From NCBI GenBank assembly GCA_036251205.1, contig CP133958.1, forward strand, positions 2,593,210-2,657,209: a stretch of 64,000 nt of DNA, read 5' to 3'. The first letter of the stretch is position 1; every line of letters starts with the position of its first letter. Shown here in pieces: positions 53,944 through 63,903 of the stretch. The position numbers and the translations under genes are program-made. Under the pieces are notes generated by a model. The model was given only the letters and a program-made list of their open reading frames with translations. It was not told the origin of the DNA and did no database searches. This stretch comes from Orbaceae bacterium BiB (lineage in GTDB: Bacteria > Pseudomonadota > Gammaproteobacteria > Enterobacterales > Orbaceae).

Positions 53944-56673
53944 TTATGGTGTTTCGTGTTTTGCTCTAGGTGGAATTGGTGCTAAGTAACCAATTACTAA
54001 CATAAGTAACGCGACGCCAATAAATACAAATGCTCTCATTAAACCATCAAGTTCGACACTATCAACGAATACGAGTTTAAGCACCACTATTACTTGTAAT
54101 ATTGCACCCACAAACCACAGATTACGTAATACATAGCGGTGAGCTATCACAATAAGAATTAAGGCGCTTAATGTCCAGACTAATGATAATACGACTTGTA
54201 CAATATTGTTGTGCCATAAGACATAAAATGACCACGACAAATCTAATAATTGGCTTATCGTTCGTAGAATAATACTATTACCCCATAAAAATATTAGACT
54301 TATTATAAATAAAGATATTAATAATGACGGTGTAATAATATTTGTCTGGACTCTATTTTGTACAACAAGTAATTTACTTACCTGATGTAACCAGACAGCT
54401 AACATCATTAATGTAAAACCTGCACTCTCTTCAAGTGGATTGATAAATGGAATATATGTCCAGTAGACGATTTGTCCGCTGCTATATAAACCTGTAATAA
54501 GTGAGAACAATAAATAGAGTGCAACGGGTAACAGACCAATTAACCAATACTGTTTTTGATACATTTGTAATGGATATCGACGATATTGCTTTAATACAAA
54601 GCAGACTAATATGACGATACAGGTAAATATCATTAATATTGATGCTTTGACGACTTCAAAGCCCCAAGGTAAAAATGATAATAACCAGCTGATATTATAG
54701 TATAACCAAGCTAATACTATCCACAGTAAGCTAATATGTAATGTTGAAACGAGCATCGTATTACATTTTGCTAAATTATCTCGATCCAGATAGAGATAAA
54801 TATAGCCACTCAAGAATGCGAACAACCAACTAAGACCCCATAATCCAGCGTAGTAATCATGGATATAAAATAGCATATTATTAGCTAGAGATAGGAATAA
54901 TACTGGCCATAGAGCGATTACTGCATAACGCATTACCGACCATTCTATTTTTCGCCCAATCATAAACCACAACCATACCGCAGCTACATAACACGCGATA
55001 ATAGGCTGAACAATATAATTGGATGATGTTGATAAACGTTCAATACTACCAATAATCCATACTGACCAAGCTAATGCAGCTAGAATAATAAATAGTATTT
55101 TTAGTGGCTCTGAGCTAGAGTGTAGGGCTCGATAATAGTGCCATAAACAGGCATTAAATAGCAGTATGGCGCTAGTTACTCCATACAATAGAATAAAGCT
55201 ACTATTGCTAAATGAATCGTTTGCTGCAACGCTCGAACTTATTGTTCCTAATAAGACGATAATGACACCGGCCCAGCTAAAACGATACTGTTTTTGCGAT
55301 AATGTTACATAGCTGATTGCCGTTCCCTCGAGTAACCAAACTAATGCGGTACTTTGGGCCGTTAAGGCAAGAGGAACCGCAAGTGTAGTAAACCCTAGTC
55401 CGATTGCCAGTCCATATAATGCCAGTTGTTTAGCTTGGTTTTTCCAGCGACGTAGCGTGATGAAGGCGCCGACGAGGTAGAATAATCCAAAACCGAGTGC
55501 CGAAAACGCCGGAGCATAATCAAACTGTACGGTAATCGAATATTGCAAACAAAATGCGAGCAGTGGCACTGAAAGTAATAAAAATAGATCGAAAGCATTT
55601 TGATTAGGTTCTTTGGTTGTATTACGTACTGAAAGCAACACCGCTAGAACACCATAAATTAACATATTAGCGATGATAAATATCTGGCACTCTAAATAAA
55701 ACTCGGCTTTAAAATTACTCATTCCCCAAAGGAGCGCAACGACATAGGTAAATATAAAACCGATAAGATTTAATACCCGCCAAGATTGCCAAAAACTAAT
55801 AACTAAAATTGCGCAAGAAATAAGTAAATAGTAGCTAAATAAAGCAATATGGTTGCCACTACCCGTTGATAATAAAATCGGTGCTAAATAGCCACCAACA
55901 CAAGCAATAATCGCTAAACTAATCGCTCGTTGTAACACGGCGAACATCACGCTTGTCGAACAAACAATGACGAGCAGGGCAAATGTCAGTAACATCGGTA
56001 CTAAAGCGTAGAGTTTAAACGCCGCAAATAAGGTAAAGTAGAGAACGCCAATCGCACCACCTTGTAAAATTAAGGCATACAGCTCTTTTTTCTTGCGTAG
56101 ACGCCAACCAATGGTTAATAAGACTAGTCCTAAGCATAATGAGCCTAATATTCTTATTTCTGGTGATAATAAACCATGATCAATACTGTATTTTAATAAA
56201 TAAGATAGACCAAAGAATAGAATAATGATGGCAACTTTCGCGACGGGATTACCTTTGATTAGCCATTGAGTGAAACGATAACTCAAGCTATTTTTATCAA
56301 TCTGTTTTTGTTCAGTATATTGTTGAGTCTTTGTTGATATGATGTTAGGGATCACTTTAGGCGTCGTTTGAGTAACAAGTTCAGCTGATGAAATAGGTGT
56401 TTGCGGTGCTAAAGTGGGTTGTATAACACTGGGCGCCATTGCATTTTGTTGCTTAGCTATATCGTGTTGAACGTGGGCAACGGATTCGACAGCTGTCTGT
56501 GTTGACTGATTTTTCACCGTTTCACTATTTTGCAACGGGGAGAGCGTATCAATACGCTTTTTTAAGGCTTGAATTTGTAGTTGTAACCCGGTAACGCGAG
56601 CTTGTAAATTGGCAAAAGCAATCCAAGCAATAACAAATACAACAAGGGCAATAAGAAGAATTATTCCTGCCAT
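53944..56673 (-). CDS. DUF2339-family polytopic membrane protein
   Basis: This is a very hydrophobic protein of 909 residues. An N-terminal membrane segment (about 3-22) and a short coiled coil (LQARVTGLQLQIQALKKRIDTL) lead into a Gln/Thr/Pro-rich linker (about 50-130). At least 20 predicted membrane spans run to the C-terminus, with the opening SYRFTQWLIKGNPVAKVAIIILFFG. This is the DUF2339 layout; members have no established function. It is probably co-transcribed with the DUF3999 gene after it. Confidence 0.8.
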   Translation of the reverse strand: MAGIILLIALVVFVIAWIAFANLQARVTGLQLQIQALKKRIDTLSPLQNSETVKNQSTQTAVESVAHVQHDIAKQQNAMAPSVIQPTLAPQTPISSAELVTQTTPKVIPNIISTKTQQYTEQKQIDKNSLSYRFTQWLIKGNPVAKVAIIILFFGLSYLLKYSIDHGLLSPEIRILGSLCLGLVLLTIGWRLRKKKELYALILQGGAIGVLYFTLFAAFKLYALVPMLLTFALLVIVCSTSVMFAVLQRAISLAIIACVGGYLAPILLSTGSGNHIALFSYYLLISCAILVISFWQSWRVLNLIGFIFTYVVALLWGMSNFKAEFYLECQIFIIANMLIYGVLAVLLSVRNTTKEPNQNAFDLFLLLSVPLLAFCLQYSITVQFDYAPAFSALGFGLFYLVGAFITLRRWKNQAKQLALYGLAIGLGFTTLAVPLALTAQSTALVWLLEGTAISYVTLSQKQYRFSWAGVIIVLLGTISSSVAANDSFSNSSFILLYGVTSAILLFNACLWHYYRALHSSSEPLKILFIILAALAWSVWIIGSIERLSTSSNYIVQPIIACYVAAVWLWFMIGRKIEWSVMRYAVIALWPVLFLSLANNMLFYIHDYYAGLWGLSWLFAFLSGYIYLYLDRDNLAKCNTMLVSTLHISLLWIVLAWLYYNISWLLSFLPWGFEVVKASILMIFTCIVILVCFVLKQYRRYPLQMYQKQYWLIGLLPVALYLLFSLITGLYSSGQIVYWTYIPFINPLEESAGFTLMMLAVWLHQVSKLLVVQNRVQTNIITPSLLISLFIISLIFLWGNSIILRTISQLLDLSWSFYVLWHNNIVQVVLSLVWTLSALILIVIAHRYVLRNLWFVGAILQVIVVLKLVFVDSVELDGLMRAFVFIGVALLMLVIGYLAPIPPRAKHETP

Positions 56674-56857
56674 ATTTTTCTCTTTTATTATTTATTAGGC
56701 TTGCTTAGTATGACAGTAAATGAATTATTTTGGAATAGGATGACGAATGACAAAAAATAGATATTTTGATTTAAACTAAGCATCTTATTTTCAGATGCCT
56801 AGTTTAGATTTTAATAGGACGATATTATCTTAATTTAAACTGAAAAATAGTCTATTT

Positions 56858-58885
56858 TTAGCTAATTTTCATACCTGGTGTCGCGCCGCTATCTGGAGAT
56901 AAAAGATATAAACCACTTTTATCATCTTTACCACTAGCACAAAGTACCATACCTTGTGAAATACCAAAACGCATTTTACGCGGAGCTAAATTAGCTACCA
57001 TAACGGTTAGTCTACCAACTAATGCTTGTGGATCGGGATATGCACTACGAATACCAGAAAATACATTACGTATTTCGCTGTCGATGTCTAAAGTGAGTTG
57101 TAGCAGTTTATCTGATCCATCAACAAATTGCGCATCTTTAATAAGAGCAACGCGTAGATCTATTTTAGCAAAATCATCAAAATTAATCGTCTCTTCGAAC
57201 GGTACGACATCAGTATTAGAAGCTACAACAGCTGGTGCTAATAGTGTTTTAGTTTCCTCAATTACTTTATCGATGTTATTCATTTCAATACGTGTAAATA
57301 GGGCTTTAAACTTATTCACGGTATGATTAGTTAATGGTAACGCGAGTGAATTCCATTGTAATGATGTATTTAAAAACTCTTCACTACGTTGTGCTAAATT
57401 TGGTACAACAGGTTTTAAATAGGTCATTAATACTTTAAATAGATTAATTCCCATTGAACAGATATCTTGTAATAGCTGATCTTGTCCTTCTTGTTTTGCA
57501 ACAACCCAAGGTGCTTTTTCATCAATATATTTATTGGCTTCATCTGCAAGCGTCATAATTTCTCGAATTGCTTTACCTAATTCACGAGCTTCAAAATAAG
57601 TAGCAATCACTTCTGCTTTCTGAGTAAAGTGATCATATAATGGCTGATCTTCAATATGACTAGATAACTGACCATCAAATCGCTTATTAATAAAACCAGC
57701 ACAGCGGGAGGCTAAGTTGACTAATTTATTAACAATATCGCTATTCACACGTTGGACAAAATCTTCGAGGCTTAAATCAATATCATCAATAGTTGCGGAT
57801 GATTTTGCTGCATAATAATAACGTAAACAATCCGGATCGAGATGTTTTAGATACGTATCTGCTTGAATAAAGGTGCCACGTGATTTCGACATCTTGGCGC
57901 CATCAACAGTGACATAACCGTGTACAAAAATATTATTTGGTTTACGGTGCTCACTACCATCAAGCATTGCAGGCCAGAATAAACTATGGAAGTAAACGAT
58001 ATCTTTACCTATAAAATGGTATAATTCAGTGGTTGACTCTTTTTTCCAAAAATCGTCAAAATTGATATTTCCCATTCGATCGCAATAGTTCTTAAATGAA
58101 CCCATATAACCAATTGGCGCATCAAGCCAAACATAGAAATACTTACCAGGTGCATTTGGAATTTCAAAACCAAAATAAGGGGCATCTCGGCTGATATCCC
58201 AAGGTTGTAAACCGGATTCAAACCACTCTTGCATTTTATTCGCGACCTGTTCTTGTAAAGTACCTGAACGGATCCACTCCTGTAGCATTGTCTTAAATTC
58301 TGGTAAATCAAAGAAATAGTGCTCTGATTCTTTAATAATAGGTGTGGCGCCAGAGATGACTGATTTAGGATTAATTAAATCAATCGGATTATAGGTTGCG
58401 CTACACACTTCACAGTTATCACCATATTGGTCTGGTGCTTTACATACAGGGCAAGTACCTTTAACAAAACGATCGGGTAAAAACATCTCTTTTTCAGGAT
58501 CATAGAGCTGTGAAATAATTTTAGTCTTAATATAACCATTCGTTTTTAATCTTGTATAAATGAGTTCAGATAATTGACGATTTTCAGGGCTATGAGTTGA
58601 GTGATAATTATCGAAACTAATATTAAAGCCAGCAAAATCGCGTTGATGCTCTTGTTTTACCTTCGCGATAAGCTCTTCTGGTGTAATTCCCATTTGCTGA
58701 GCTTTTAGCATGATTGGCGTACCATGGGCATCATCGGCACAAATAAAGTATATTTCATGACCACGCATTCGCTGATAACGTACCCAAACGTCAGCTTGAA
58801 TATGTTCAAGCATGTGGCCTAAGTGAATTGAGCCATTTGCGTAAGGAAGGGCGCATGTTACCAATATTCTGCGTTTATTCGTCAT
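56858..58885 (-). CDS. metG: Methionyl-tRNA synthetase
   Basis: MetG charges both initiator and elongator tRNA-Met. The 675 residues include the HIGH-type motif HLGH at 21-24, the zinc-binding knuckles CPVC ... CEVC near 146-162, and the KMSKS motif near 331. An anticodon-binding helical domain and a C-terminal tRNA-binding (Trbp111-like) dimerisation domain (about 575-675) follow. It is divergent from mrp, as in E. coli. Confidence 0.97.
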   Translation of the reverse strand: MTNKRRILVTCALPYANGSIHLGHMLEHIQADVWVRYQRMRGHEIYFICADDAHGTPIMLKAQQMGITPEELIAKVKQEHQRDFAGFNISFDNYHSTHSPENRQLSELIYTRLKTNGYIKTKIISQLYDPEKEMFLPDRFVKGTCPVCKAPDQYGDNCEVCSATYNPIDLINPKSVISGATPIIKESEHYFFDLPEFKTMLQEWIRSGTLQEQVANKMQEWFESGLQPWDISRDAPYFGFEIPNAPGKYFYVWLDAPIGYMGSFKNYCDRMGNINFDDFWKKESTTELYHFIGKDIVYFHSLFWPAMLDGSEHRKPNNIFVHGYVTVDGAKMSKSRGTFIQADTYLKHLDPDCLRYYYAAKSSATIDDIDLSLEDFVQRVNSDIVNKLVNLASRCAGFINKRFDGQLSSHIEDQPLYDHFTQKAEVIATYFEARELGKAIREIMTLADEANKYIDEKAPWVVAKQEGQDQLLQDICSMGINLFKVLMTYLKPVVPNLAQRSEEFLNTSLQWNSLALPLTNHTVNKFKALFTRIEMNNIDKVIEETKTLLAPAVVASNTDVVPFEETINFDDFAKIDLRVALIKDAQFVDGSDKLLQLTLDIDSEIRNVFSGIRSAYPDPQALVGRLTVMVANLAPRKMRFGISQGMVLCASGKDDKSGLYLLSPDSGATPGMKIS

Positions 58886-59068
58886 TTTTTTACCTTTTGT
58901 TTTATTATCTAATAAGATTAATTACAGCTGTCGATATTATTCCTTGGTAAATAGCCGCGCAAGGAAAATTTTATTGATTAAACGTTAAATACTACATCAA
59001 ACATAGGATTATCGCCAGATTTGTGCCATAATTTAACCTAAATTATTTCGTCTCCAAGGTTATATAAA

Positions 59069-60154
59069 ATGGCTGTGCAGGATTTATCTATTGTTAAATC
59101 TATATTATCTGAGTTTACTCACCCAACATTGTATAAAAATTTAATTGAACTTGATGCACTCAAAAAATGTGAGTTAGAGAGTGATGTTTTATCTATTAAA
59201 TTAGTGATGCCTTTTGTATGGGAATCTGCTTATCTACAATTGCAGCAGCAAGTAAGTGGCAAATTGCTTAAAGAAACCCAGGCTAAAAGTATTAATTGGG
59301 CAATTGAATATGATATTGCTACGTTGAAACGAGCTAATGAACAGCATGCAATTAATAATGTCAAAAATATTATTGTAGTCAGTTCAGGTAAAGGTGGGGT
59401 TGGTAAATCATCGACGGCTGTTAATCTTGCATTAGCTTTACATAAAGAGGGGGCAAAAGTTGGATTACTTGATGCTGATATTTATGGTCCCTCTGTACCA
59501 ACAATGTTAGGTACGCAGCATGAGCATCCACTTACGCCAGATAATAAACATATGACCCCCATTATGGCTTATGGGCTTGCCACCAACTCTATTGGTTATC
59601 TGGTTGAACAAGATAATGCCATGGTATGGCGTGGACCGATGGCCAGTAAGGCCCTGTTACAAATGTTACAAGATACATTATGGCCTGATTTAGATTATCT
59701 TGTGATTGATATGCCTCCTGGCACGGGCGATATCCAGTTAACTCTGGCTCAAAGCATACCCGTAACAGGAAGTGTCATTGTCACGACACCACAGGATATT
59801 GCCTTGATTGATGCTAAAAAAGGTATCACGATGTTTAATAAAGTGAATATTCCAACACTGGGAATTATTGAAAATATGAGCTATCACATTTGTGAAAATT
59901 GTGGGCATCATGAGGCTATTTTTGGAGAAGGTGGCGCGAAGCAGTTAGCAACACAGTATCACACAAAATTGTTAGCACAGATCCCTTTACATCGGTCGCT
60001 GCGACAAGATCTTGATAGTGGTAAACCGACGGTTGTGAGCCAAGTCGATAGTCCATTTAGTCAAATTTATTGTGAATTAGCGGATCGTGTTGCCGCAGAA
60101 CTTTATTTCCAAGGTAAAGTCATTTTGCCTGATATCTCATTTAAAGCACTTTAA
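59069..60154 (+). CDS. mrp: Mrp/ApbC-type iron-sulfur cluster carrier ATPase
   Basis: This is a cytosolic P-loop ATPase of 361 residues that binds and transfers iron-sulfur clusters. An N-terminal MIP18-like domain (about 1-80) is followed by the ATPase with deviant Walker A SSGKGGVGKSS at 105-115, VLDADIYGPSVPTMLG-like GLLDADIYGPSVPTML, and VIDMPPGTGDIQLTL. The cluster-binding CxxC is in HICENCGHH near residue 275. AAGGT lies upstream of the ATG. A strong hairpin follows. Confidence 0.94.
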   Translation: MAVQDLSIVKSILSEFTHPTLYKNLIELDALKKCELESDVLSIKLVMPFVWESAYLQLQQQVSGKLLKETQAKSINWAIEYDIATLKRANEQHAINNVKNIIVVSSGKGGVGKSSTAVNLALALHKEGAKVGLLDADIYGPSVPTMLGTQHEHPLTPDNKHMTPIMAYGLATNSIGYLVEQDNAMVWRGPMASKALLQMLQDTLWPDLDYLVIDMPPGTGDIQLTLAQSIPVTGSVIVTTPQDIALIDAKKGITMFNKVNIPTLGIIENMSYHICENCGHHEAIFGEGGAKQLATQYHTKLLAQIPLHRSLRQDLDSGKPTVVSQVDSPFSQIYCELADRVAAELYFQGKVILPDISFKAL

Positions 60155-60175
60155 ATTTTTATCATTCATGACATT

Positions 60176-60210
60176 AAAAATGTTACTCAGTAAAACAGAG
60201 TAACATTTTT
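60176..60210 (+). terminator. Terminator after mrp
   Basis: AAAAATGTTACTC and GAGTAACATTTTT form a 13-bp stem around a 9-nt loop, with a terminal T-run. Confidence 0.85.
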
Positions 60211-60719
60211 ATACTATATTTATATATTACAGCAAGATTATAACGAAACATCAGCTGACATTATCTCTTTCAAGCATGTGTATTGGGGCTTAATTAATAA
60301 AATGATTGTTTACTTTTAATGGTTGACCACGTTTATTAAAAAGTCACAAGTTATAGTTCTACCTCAAGTCATTTTATTACGATATAAACCTTAATTACGC
60401 AGTATTTTTTGTATCTATAATGGTTAAAAATGTAGATATTACCGTAAGTATATTCATATTTTGACTCTTTCTCGAACTTTTTAGATATCAATTAGGATAA
60501 ATAATTCCGCAGAAGTAAGCTGTACTGACGATTAAATAAAAAAAGCCCAACTAAATATTGGGCAAAATAATAAGGAATAAGAAAGGAAAAATAATATGAT
60601 AAACATATTATTCGTCAATAATAACATATTTATTGTGGAAATAAAGTGTACATATTTTTTTCCATAAAATATAATTTTAAAAACGCATTTTTTGTGAAAA
60701 AACATAAAACCGTGTAATT
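60211..60719. other. Long AT-rich intergenic region before rpiR
   Basis: About 500 bp has no supported gene. It holds a minus-strand terminator at 60538-60563 (listed separately) and a 9-bp inverted repeat AATAATATG/CATATTATT at 60590-60612. The only minus-strand open frame of note (about 69 codons, 60532-60741) runs through the terminator and has no recognisable features, so I do not call it. Confidence 0.4.
60538..60563 (-). terminator. Orphan minus-strand terminator
   Basis: GCCCAA (60545-60550) pairs with TTGGGC (60558-60563). Read on the minus strand the stem is followed by TTTTTTTATTTAA, a good intrinsic terminator. No minus-strand gene lies upstream of it before the rpiR promoter region. 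Confidence 0.65.
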
Positions 60720-60748
60720 TTGATTTTTGTATCATCATCAACTATGAT
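60720..60748 (+). promoter_or_regulatory. Promoter of the truncated rpiR-family gene
   Basis: TTGATT at 60720-60725, a 17-bp spacer and TATGAT at 60743-60748. The predicted start of transcription near 60755 supports translation from the GTG at 60796 rather than the ATG at 60763. Confidence 0.6.
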
Positions 60749-60795
60749 AAAGTTATTAACACATGTGGTATAAAAAGATATACAAAGGTGAAAGT

Positions 60796-61179
60796 GTGAT
60801 TCATTTGAAGCTTAGGGAAGTTAAGAAGGATCTCTCTGCTAAAGAGTTAGATGTTGCAGAGTATATTCTTGCTCATACACAAGAACTAAAAAATATCAGT
60901 ATTCAAGCATTAGCTGAAATTAACCACGTTAGTACCAGTACGATTTTACGTTTATGTAATAAACTTGGTTATCGTGGTTTTAGCGATTTTAAAATTGATT
61001 TAATCGCTTCTTCACCAAAAAGATTAACGACCGCCTTTTTACAAGATGATATTAATCTTGATGATTCAGTACAAGATGTAAATCGTAAAGTACAAATTAT
61101 GGAAAAATCCTCCATTGATGAGACGCATTCAATGGTGATCTGCCCACATTTTAGTGGAGAGTTATTTTCAAATTATTAA
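60796..61179 (+). pseudogene. RpiR/MurR-family regulator, truncated by an insertion sequence
   Basis: The N-terminal helix-turn-helix domain of an RpiR-type sugar-phosphate regulator is intact: KLREVKKDLSAKELDVAEYIL, ISIQALAEINHVSTSTILRLCNKLGYRGFSDFKIDL. The GTG start lies after AAAGGTGAAA. Codons up to about residue 115 belong to the gene. From 61141 on, the frame reads into the end of an IS3-family element and stops at 61179. The SIS sugar-binding domain that normally makes up the second half is absent. The fragment could bind DNA but would not sense its ligand. No sugar-metabolism gene remains nearby to suggest its target. Confidence 0.8.
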
Positions 61180-61964
61180 ATCATTTTTTCTTCAAATTGA
61201 ACAGGTGATAAATAGTTTAAATATGAATGTTTTCTTACTCGGTTATAGTAAACCTCAATGTACCACAAGATCATCGATTTAGCTTGTGCCATATTTTCTA
61301 GTTTGTGTCGGTAAATCCATTCTGTTTTTAAGGTATGGAAAAAGCTTTCAGCCACCGCATTATCCCAACAGTTACCTTTGCGACTCATACTACACGTTAA
61401 GCCATAAGCCGTTAATATAGCTTGGTAATCATCGGAACAATACTGGCCACCACGGTCACTATGAACAATCACTTTACTTGGATAGCCCCGATGAAGCAAA
61501 GCCATAGTTAAGGCTTGACAAACTAGCGAGCTTTCCATATGCGTATCCATCGCCCAGCCTATGATTTTACGAGAGTAGAGATCAAGTACAATCGCGAGGT
61601 ATAACCACTGTCCGTTCACTTTAATATAAGTTATATCGCATACCCAAGCTTGATTAGGTGTGTCCATGGTAAAGTGCCTATCTAAAATATTTTCAGCGAC
61701 CGGTTTGTTGTGGTTACTGTGCGTTGTTTGTTTATACTTTTTGCGTTGTTTTGCTTTAAGGTGAAGCTTGTGCATTCGTCGACGAACTCGTTCACGTGAT
61801 AAACAATAGCCTTCCTCCAAAAGTTCGACATGTAAACGCCGATAACCATAGAGATGCCGATGATCTTCAAATAGTGTTTCAATCTTTTTGTCAAGCTGCT
61901 GATTAAACACTGTTCTCTGAGACGGTAATCGCTTTAAATAGGCATAGTAACCACTACTTGACAC
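61176..61964 (-). CDS. IS3-family transposase OrfB
   Basis: This 262-residue catalytic protein has an HTH_21 part (HRHLYGYRRLHVELLEEGYCLSRERVRRRM) and an rve integrase core. The core has WVCDITYIKVNGQWLYLAIVLDLYSRKIIGW, VIVHSDRGGQYCSDDY and CWDNAVAESFFHTLKTEW, giving the D, D, E residues. It belongs to a different IS3 subgroup from the two IS407-type elements in this window. The frame extends upstream toward orfA, so it is probably made by frameshifting. Confidence 0.9.
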   Translation of the reverse strand: MSSSGYYAYLKRLPSQRTVFNQQLDKKIETLFEDHRHLYGYRRLHVELLEEGYCLSRERVRRRMHKLHLKAKQRKKYKQTTHSNHNKPVAENILDRHFTMDTPNQAWVCDITYIKVNGQWLYLAIVLDLYSRKIIGWAMDTHMESSLVCQALTMALLHRGYPSKVIVHSDRGGQYCSDDYQAILTAYGLTCSMSRKGNCWDNAVAESFFHTLKTEWIYRHKLENMAQAKSMILWYIEVYYNRVRKHSYLNYLSPVQFEEKMI

Positions 61965-62029
61965 GTCAAATAGATGAAATAAACGACGCTTAGATAGCGT
62001 GTTTTGCTTTTTAATAAATTCGTACCTTG

Positions 62030-62323
62030 CTATTTCAGGCTCGCAAAGTACTGAGCGGCCTTTTTTAGGATATCGATCTCCTTTTTACGTAGCTCAAGCT
62101 CTTTTTTCATCGCTTTATTTTGACGCTCAAGTTCGTGATAGTCTGGTTTTTTATTTGATTTTATCGCTTGATGGGTTGGTTTATTCATCGTTTGGTACAT
62201 CCAATTACAAAATGTTTTGTAATTTATACCTAAATCATTGGCTGTTTGTCGATAAGTTTGTTCGCTATTTAGGGCTAAATTGATCGCTTCTTGTTTAAAT
62301 TGGGGATCGTATTTTTTACTCAT
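62030..62323 (-). CDS. IS3-family transposase OrfA
   Basis: This 97-residue HTH_Tnp_1 protein reads MSKKYDPQFKQEAINLALNS, then YRQTANDLGINYKTFCNWM, then a charged coiled coil ERQNKAMKKELELRKKEIDILKKAAQYF. The AAAAAAG run at 62060-62066 (codons CTA AAA AAG) is the expected -1 frameshift site that joins it to OrfB. Confidence 0.9.
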   Translation of the reverse strand: MSKKYDPQFKQEAINLALNSEQTYRQTANDLGINYKTFCNWMYQTMNKPTHQAIKSNKKPDYHELERQNKAMKKELELRKKEIDILKKAAQYFASLK

Positions 62324-62372
62324 TTGAGACTCCTTTTTTGTTACTAAAAAGTCTCCACTAAACTAGGAGCAC

Positions 62373-63828
62373 ATCAACGATTACAGGATGTATTTCAGCA
62401 GATATAGTTCCGTTGGCAGACATCAGATCTGCTCCCAATTTTGCCTCGGCAACACCATTAAGTGAAGCCGTTTTATCTCAAAATTATCGTTGGGGGATTT
62501 TTAATGGTAGTGATAAAGCTGAATTAGGTACTACAGCCAATATGACTCTGGTTTCATGGAATGGAGTAGGTTTTGCTCCATTATATTCATCGGGGACTAA
62601 GAACACCAATAATACGGTAGTTATTAATACGAGAAGTGGAACGATAAATGCATTAGGGGGAGTTTATGAAAATAATATGAAACTTCCCAATAAGAACGAA
62701 ACGTACATTAAAAAAAATGTTGGAAATATCCTTAATGTTATTAAATATATTTTATTAGCAGAGGGCCGTATAGCAGGTAGTAATCCTGGAAATATAACGT
62801 TACTTGTTTCGGGTTCTGGTGATTATGGTGGAAGTATTCAACAAACAGATATCGTGTCATTTAGTACTCGCAATGGCGGTAATTTAAAAATAACTAATTT
62901 AGTGCAAAGTGATCGTTCTAATACTAAGTATGGTATTGAAAAAACTGTAGATAATAAATTCAAATTATGGATGAAAACTGGGCCTTATACAGCGAGTGTG
63001 GGGATCGCTAAAATATCTGGAGAATCAAGTAATTCAATAATAGATATAGTTAATGAACCTCTACTTCAAGATAGTGAACCAGATAACATTACTTACGCTA
63101 CATCTGAAGTTACACTTAAGCAAGGAGATGGTGGGTTTGGTAGCATATCATTACCATCTTTAAATGATTTTAAATCACTTACTAATAACACTGGATTTTA
63201 TCAAGCTTGGGGTGCGAAGACTACATCACCAACAACAAACTGTCCCCCTGATTCTACTAATTCAACGTTAACCGTGACTGCTAGAAGTAATGGGAAGGTT
63301 GCTCATTATGAGGTTATTGAAAATCAGGTAAAAAGTCCGAAAAAATGGATTGGACAATATTATATTGGAAGTGAGATGAAATGGAGTGAAGTGATCACCA
63401 CAGGTAACTCTACCATTGACGTCAATGGATTTTATAAAAAAGCCTCTCCTATTGTGAGATTAGTGAATCCTACTAGCCAAACGGCTATTGATACTTGTAT
63501 TGAAGATAACCTACAAAAAGTTGGAGATGGTTTTGCTAATGATCAAGCAAGCAGCGCGCAAGTCAAATATTTGGCGGTAGGGCATTATGAAGTGCATGGT
63601 AGCTTAGGTTTTGCAAAATCAGGTTGGTATATTGAAACACCACAAGATGCTAACGGCAATAAAAAGCTATTTGTTGAATATACTACGGATCAGAATAATG
63701 TCATCACCGTTAGAACTTATCAAAACTGTTTTGAAAATGGTCGCTTTGTTGCTGGCGAACCGATGGATATTCCTGATGGCCGTTGGATAGATCTTAGACT
63801 ATCAATGCCCGAAATATCAACCGATTAA
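62373..63828 (+). pseudogene. Phage tail-fibre protein, 5' end lost to the insertion sequence
   Basis: The frame is open from inside the IS end (a TAG at 62365 is the nearest stop) and continues STITGCISADIVPLADIRSAP; the TTG at 62413 has no ribosome-binding site. The gene is therefore the 3' portion, about 485 codons, of a larger one. The last 100 residues (VGDGFANDQASSAQVKYL ... HYEVHGSLGFAKSGWYIETP ... YTTDQNNVITVRTYQNC ... GEPMDIPDGRWIDLRLSMPE) resemble the C-terminal domain of lambdoid phage tail proteins that lie between gpJ and the side tail fibre. The middle part is Ser/Thr/Asn/Gly-rich, as in fibre shafts. A terminator follows. Confidence 0.72.
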
Positions 63829-63851
63829 AAAATAAAAACTGAATTATATAG

Positions 63852-63875
63852 ACCGCGTTGATCGCGGTTTTTTTA
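63852..63875 (+). terminator. Terminator after the tail-fibre gene
   Basis: ACCGCG and CGCGGT pair around TTGAT, followed by a run of T. Confidence 0.85.
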
Positions 63876-63903
63876 TTTGTAAATTTATTGGAGAGTAAAA
63901 ATT

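Larger units (their letters stand above)
61141..62372 (-). mobile_element. IS3-family insertion sequence (about 1.23 kb) between rpiR and a prophage
   Basis: Inverted ends share TTTAGTGGAGA: TGCCCACATTTTAGTGGAGA starts at 61141, and TGCTCCTAGTTTAGTGGAGA is read inward from about 62371. ATC precedes the left end and ATC follows 62372, which could be a 3-bp target duplication. The end positions are uncertain by one or two bases. The two flanks are parts of unrelated genes. orfA and orfB both look intact. Confidence 0.85.

Noticed and set aside
60532-60741. Minus-strand 69-codon hydrophobic frame
   Set aside because: Its 3' end runs through the intrinsic terminator at 60538-60563, it starts MMMIQ without a ribosome-binding site, and it is explained by AT-rich sequence.
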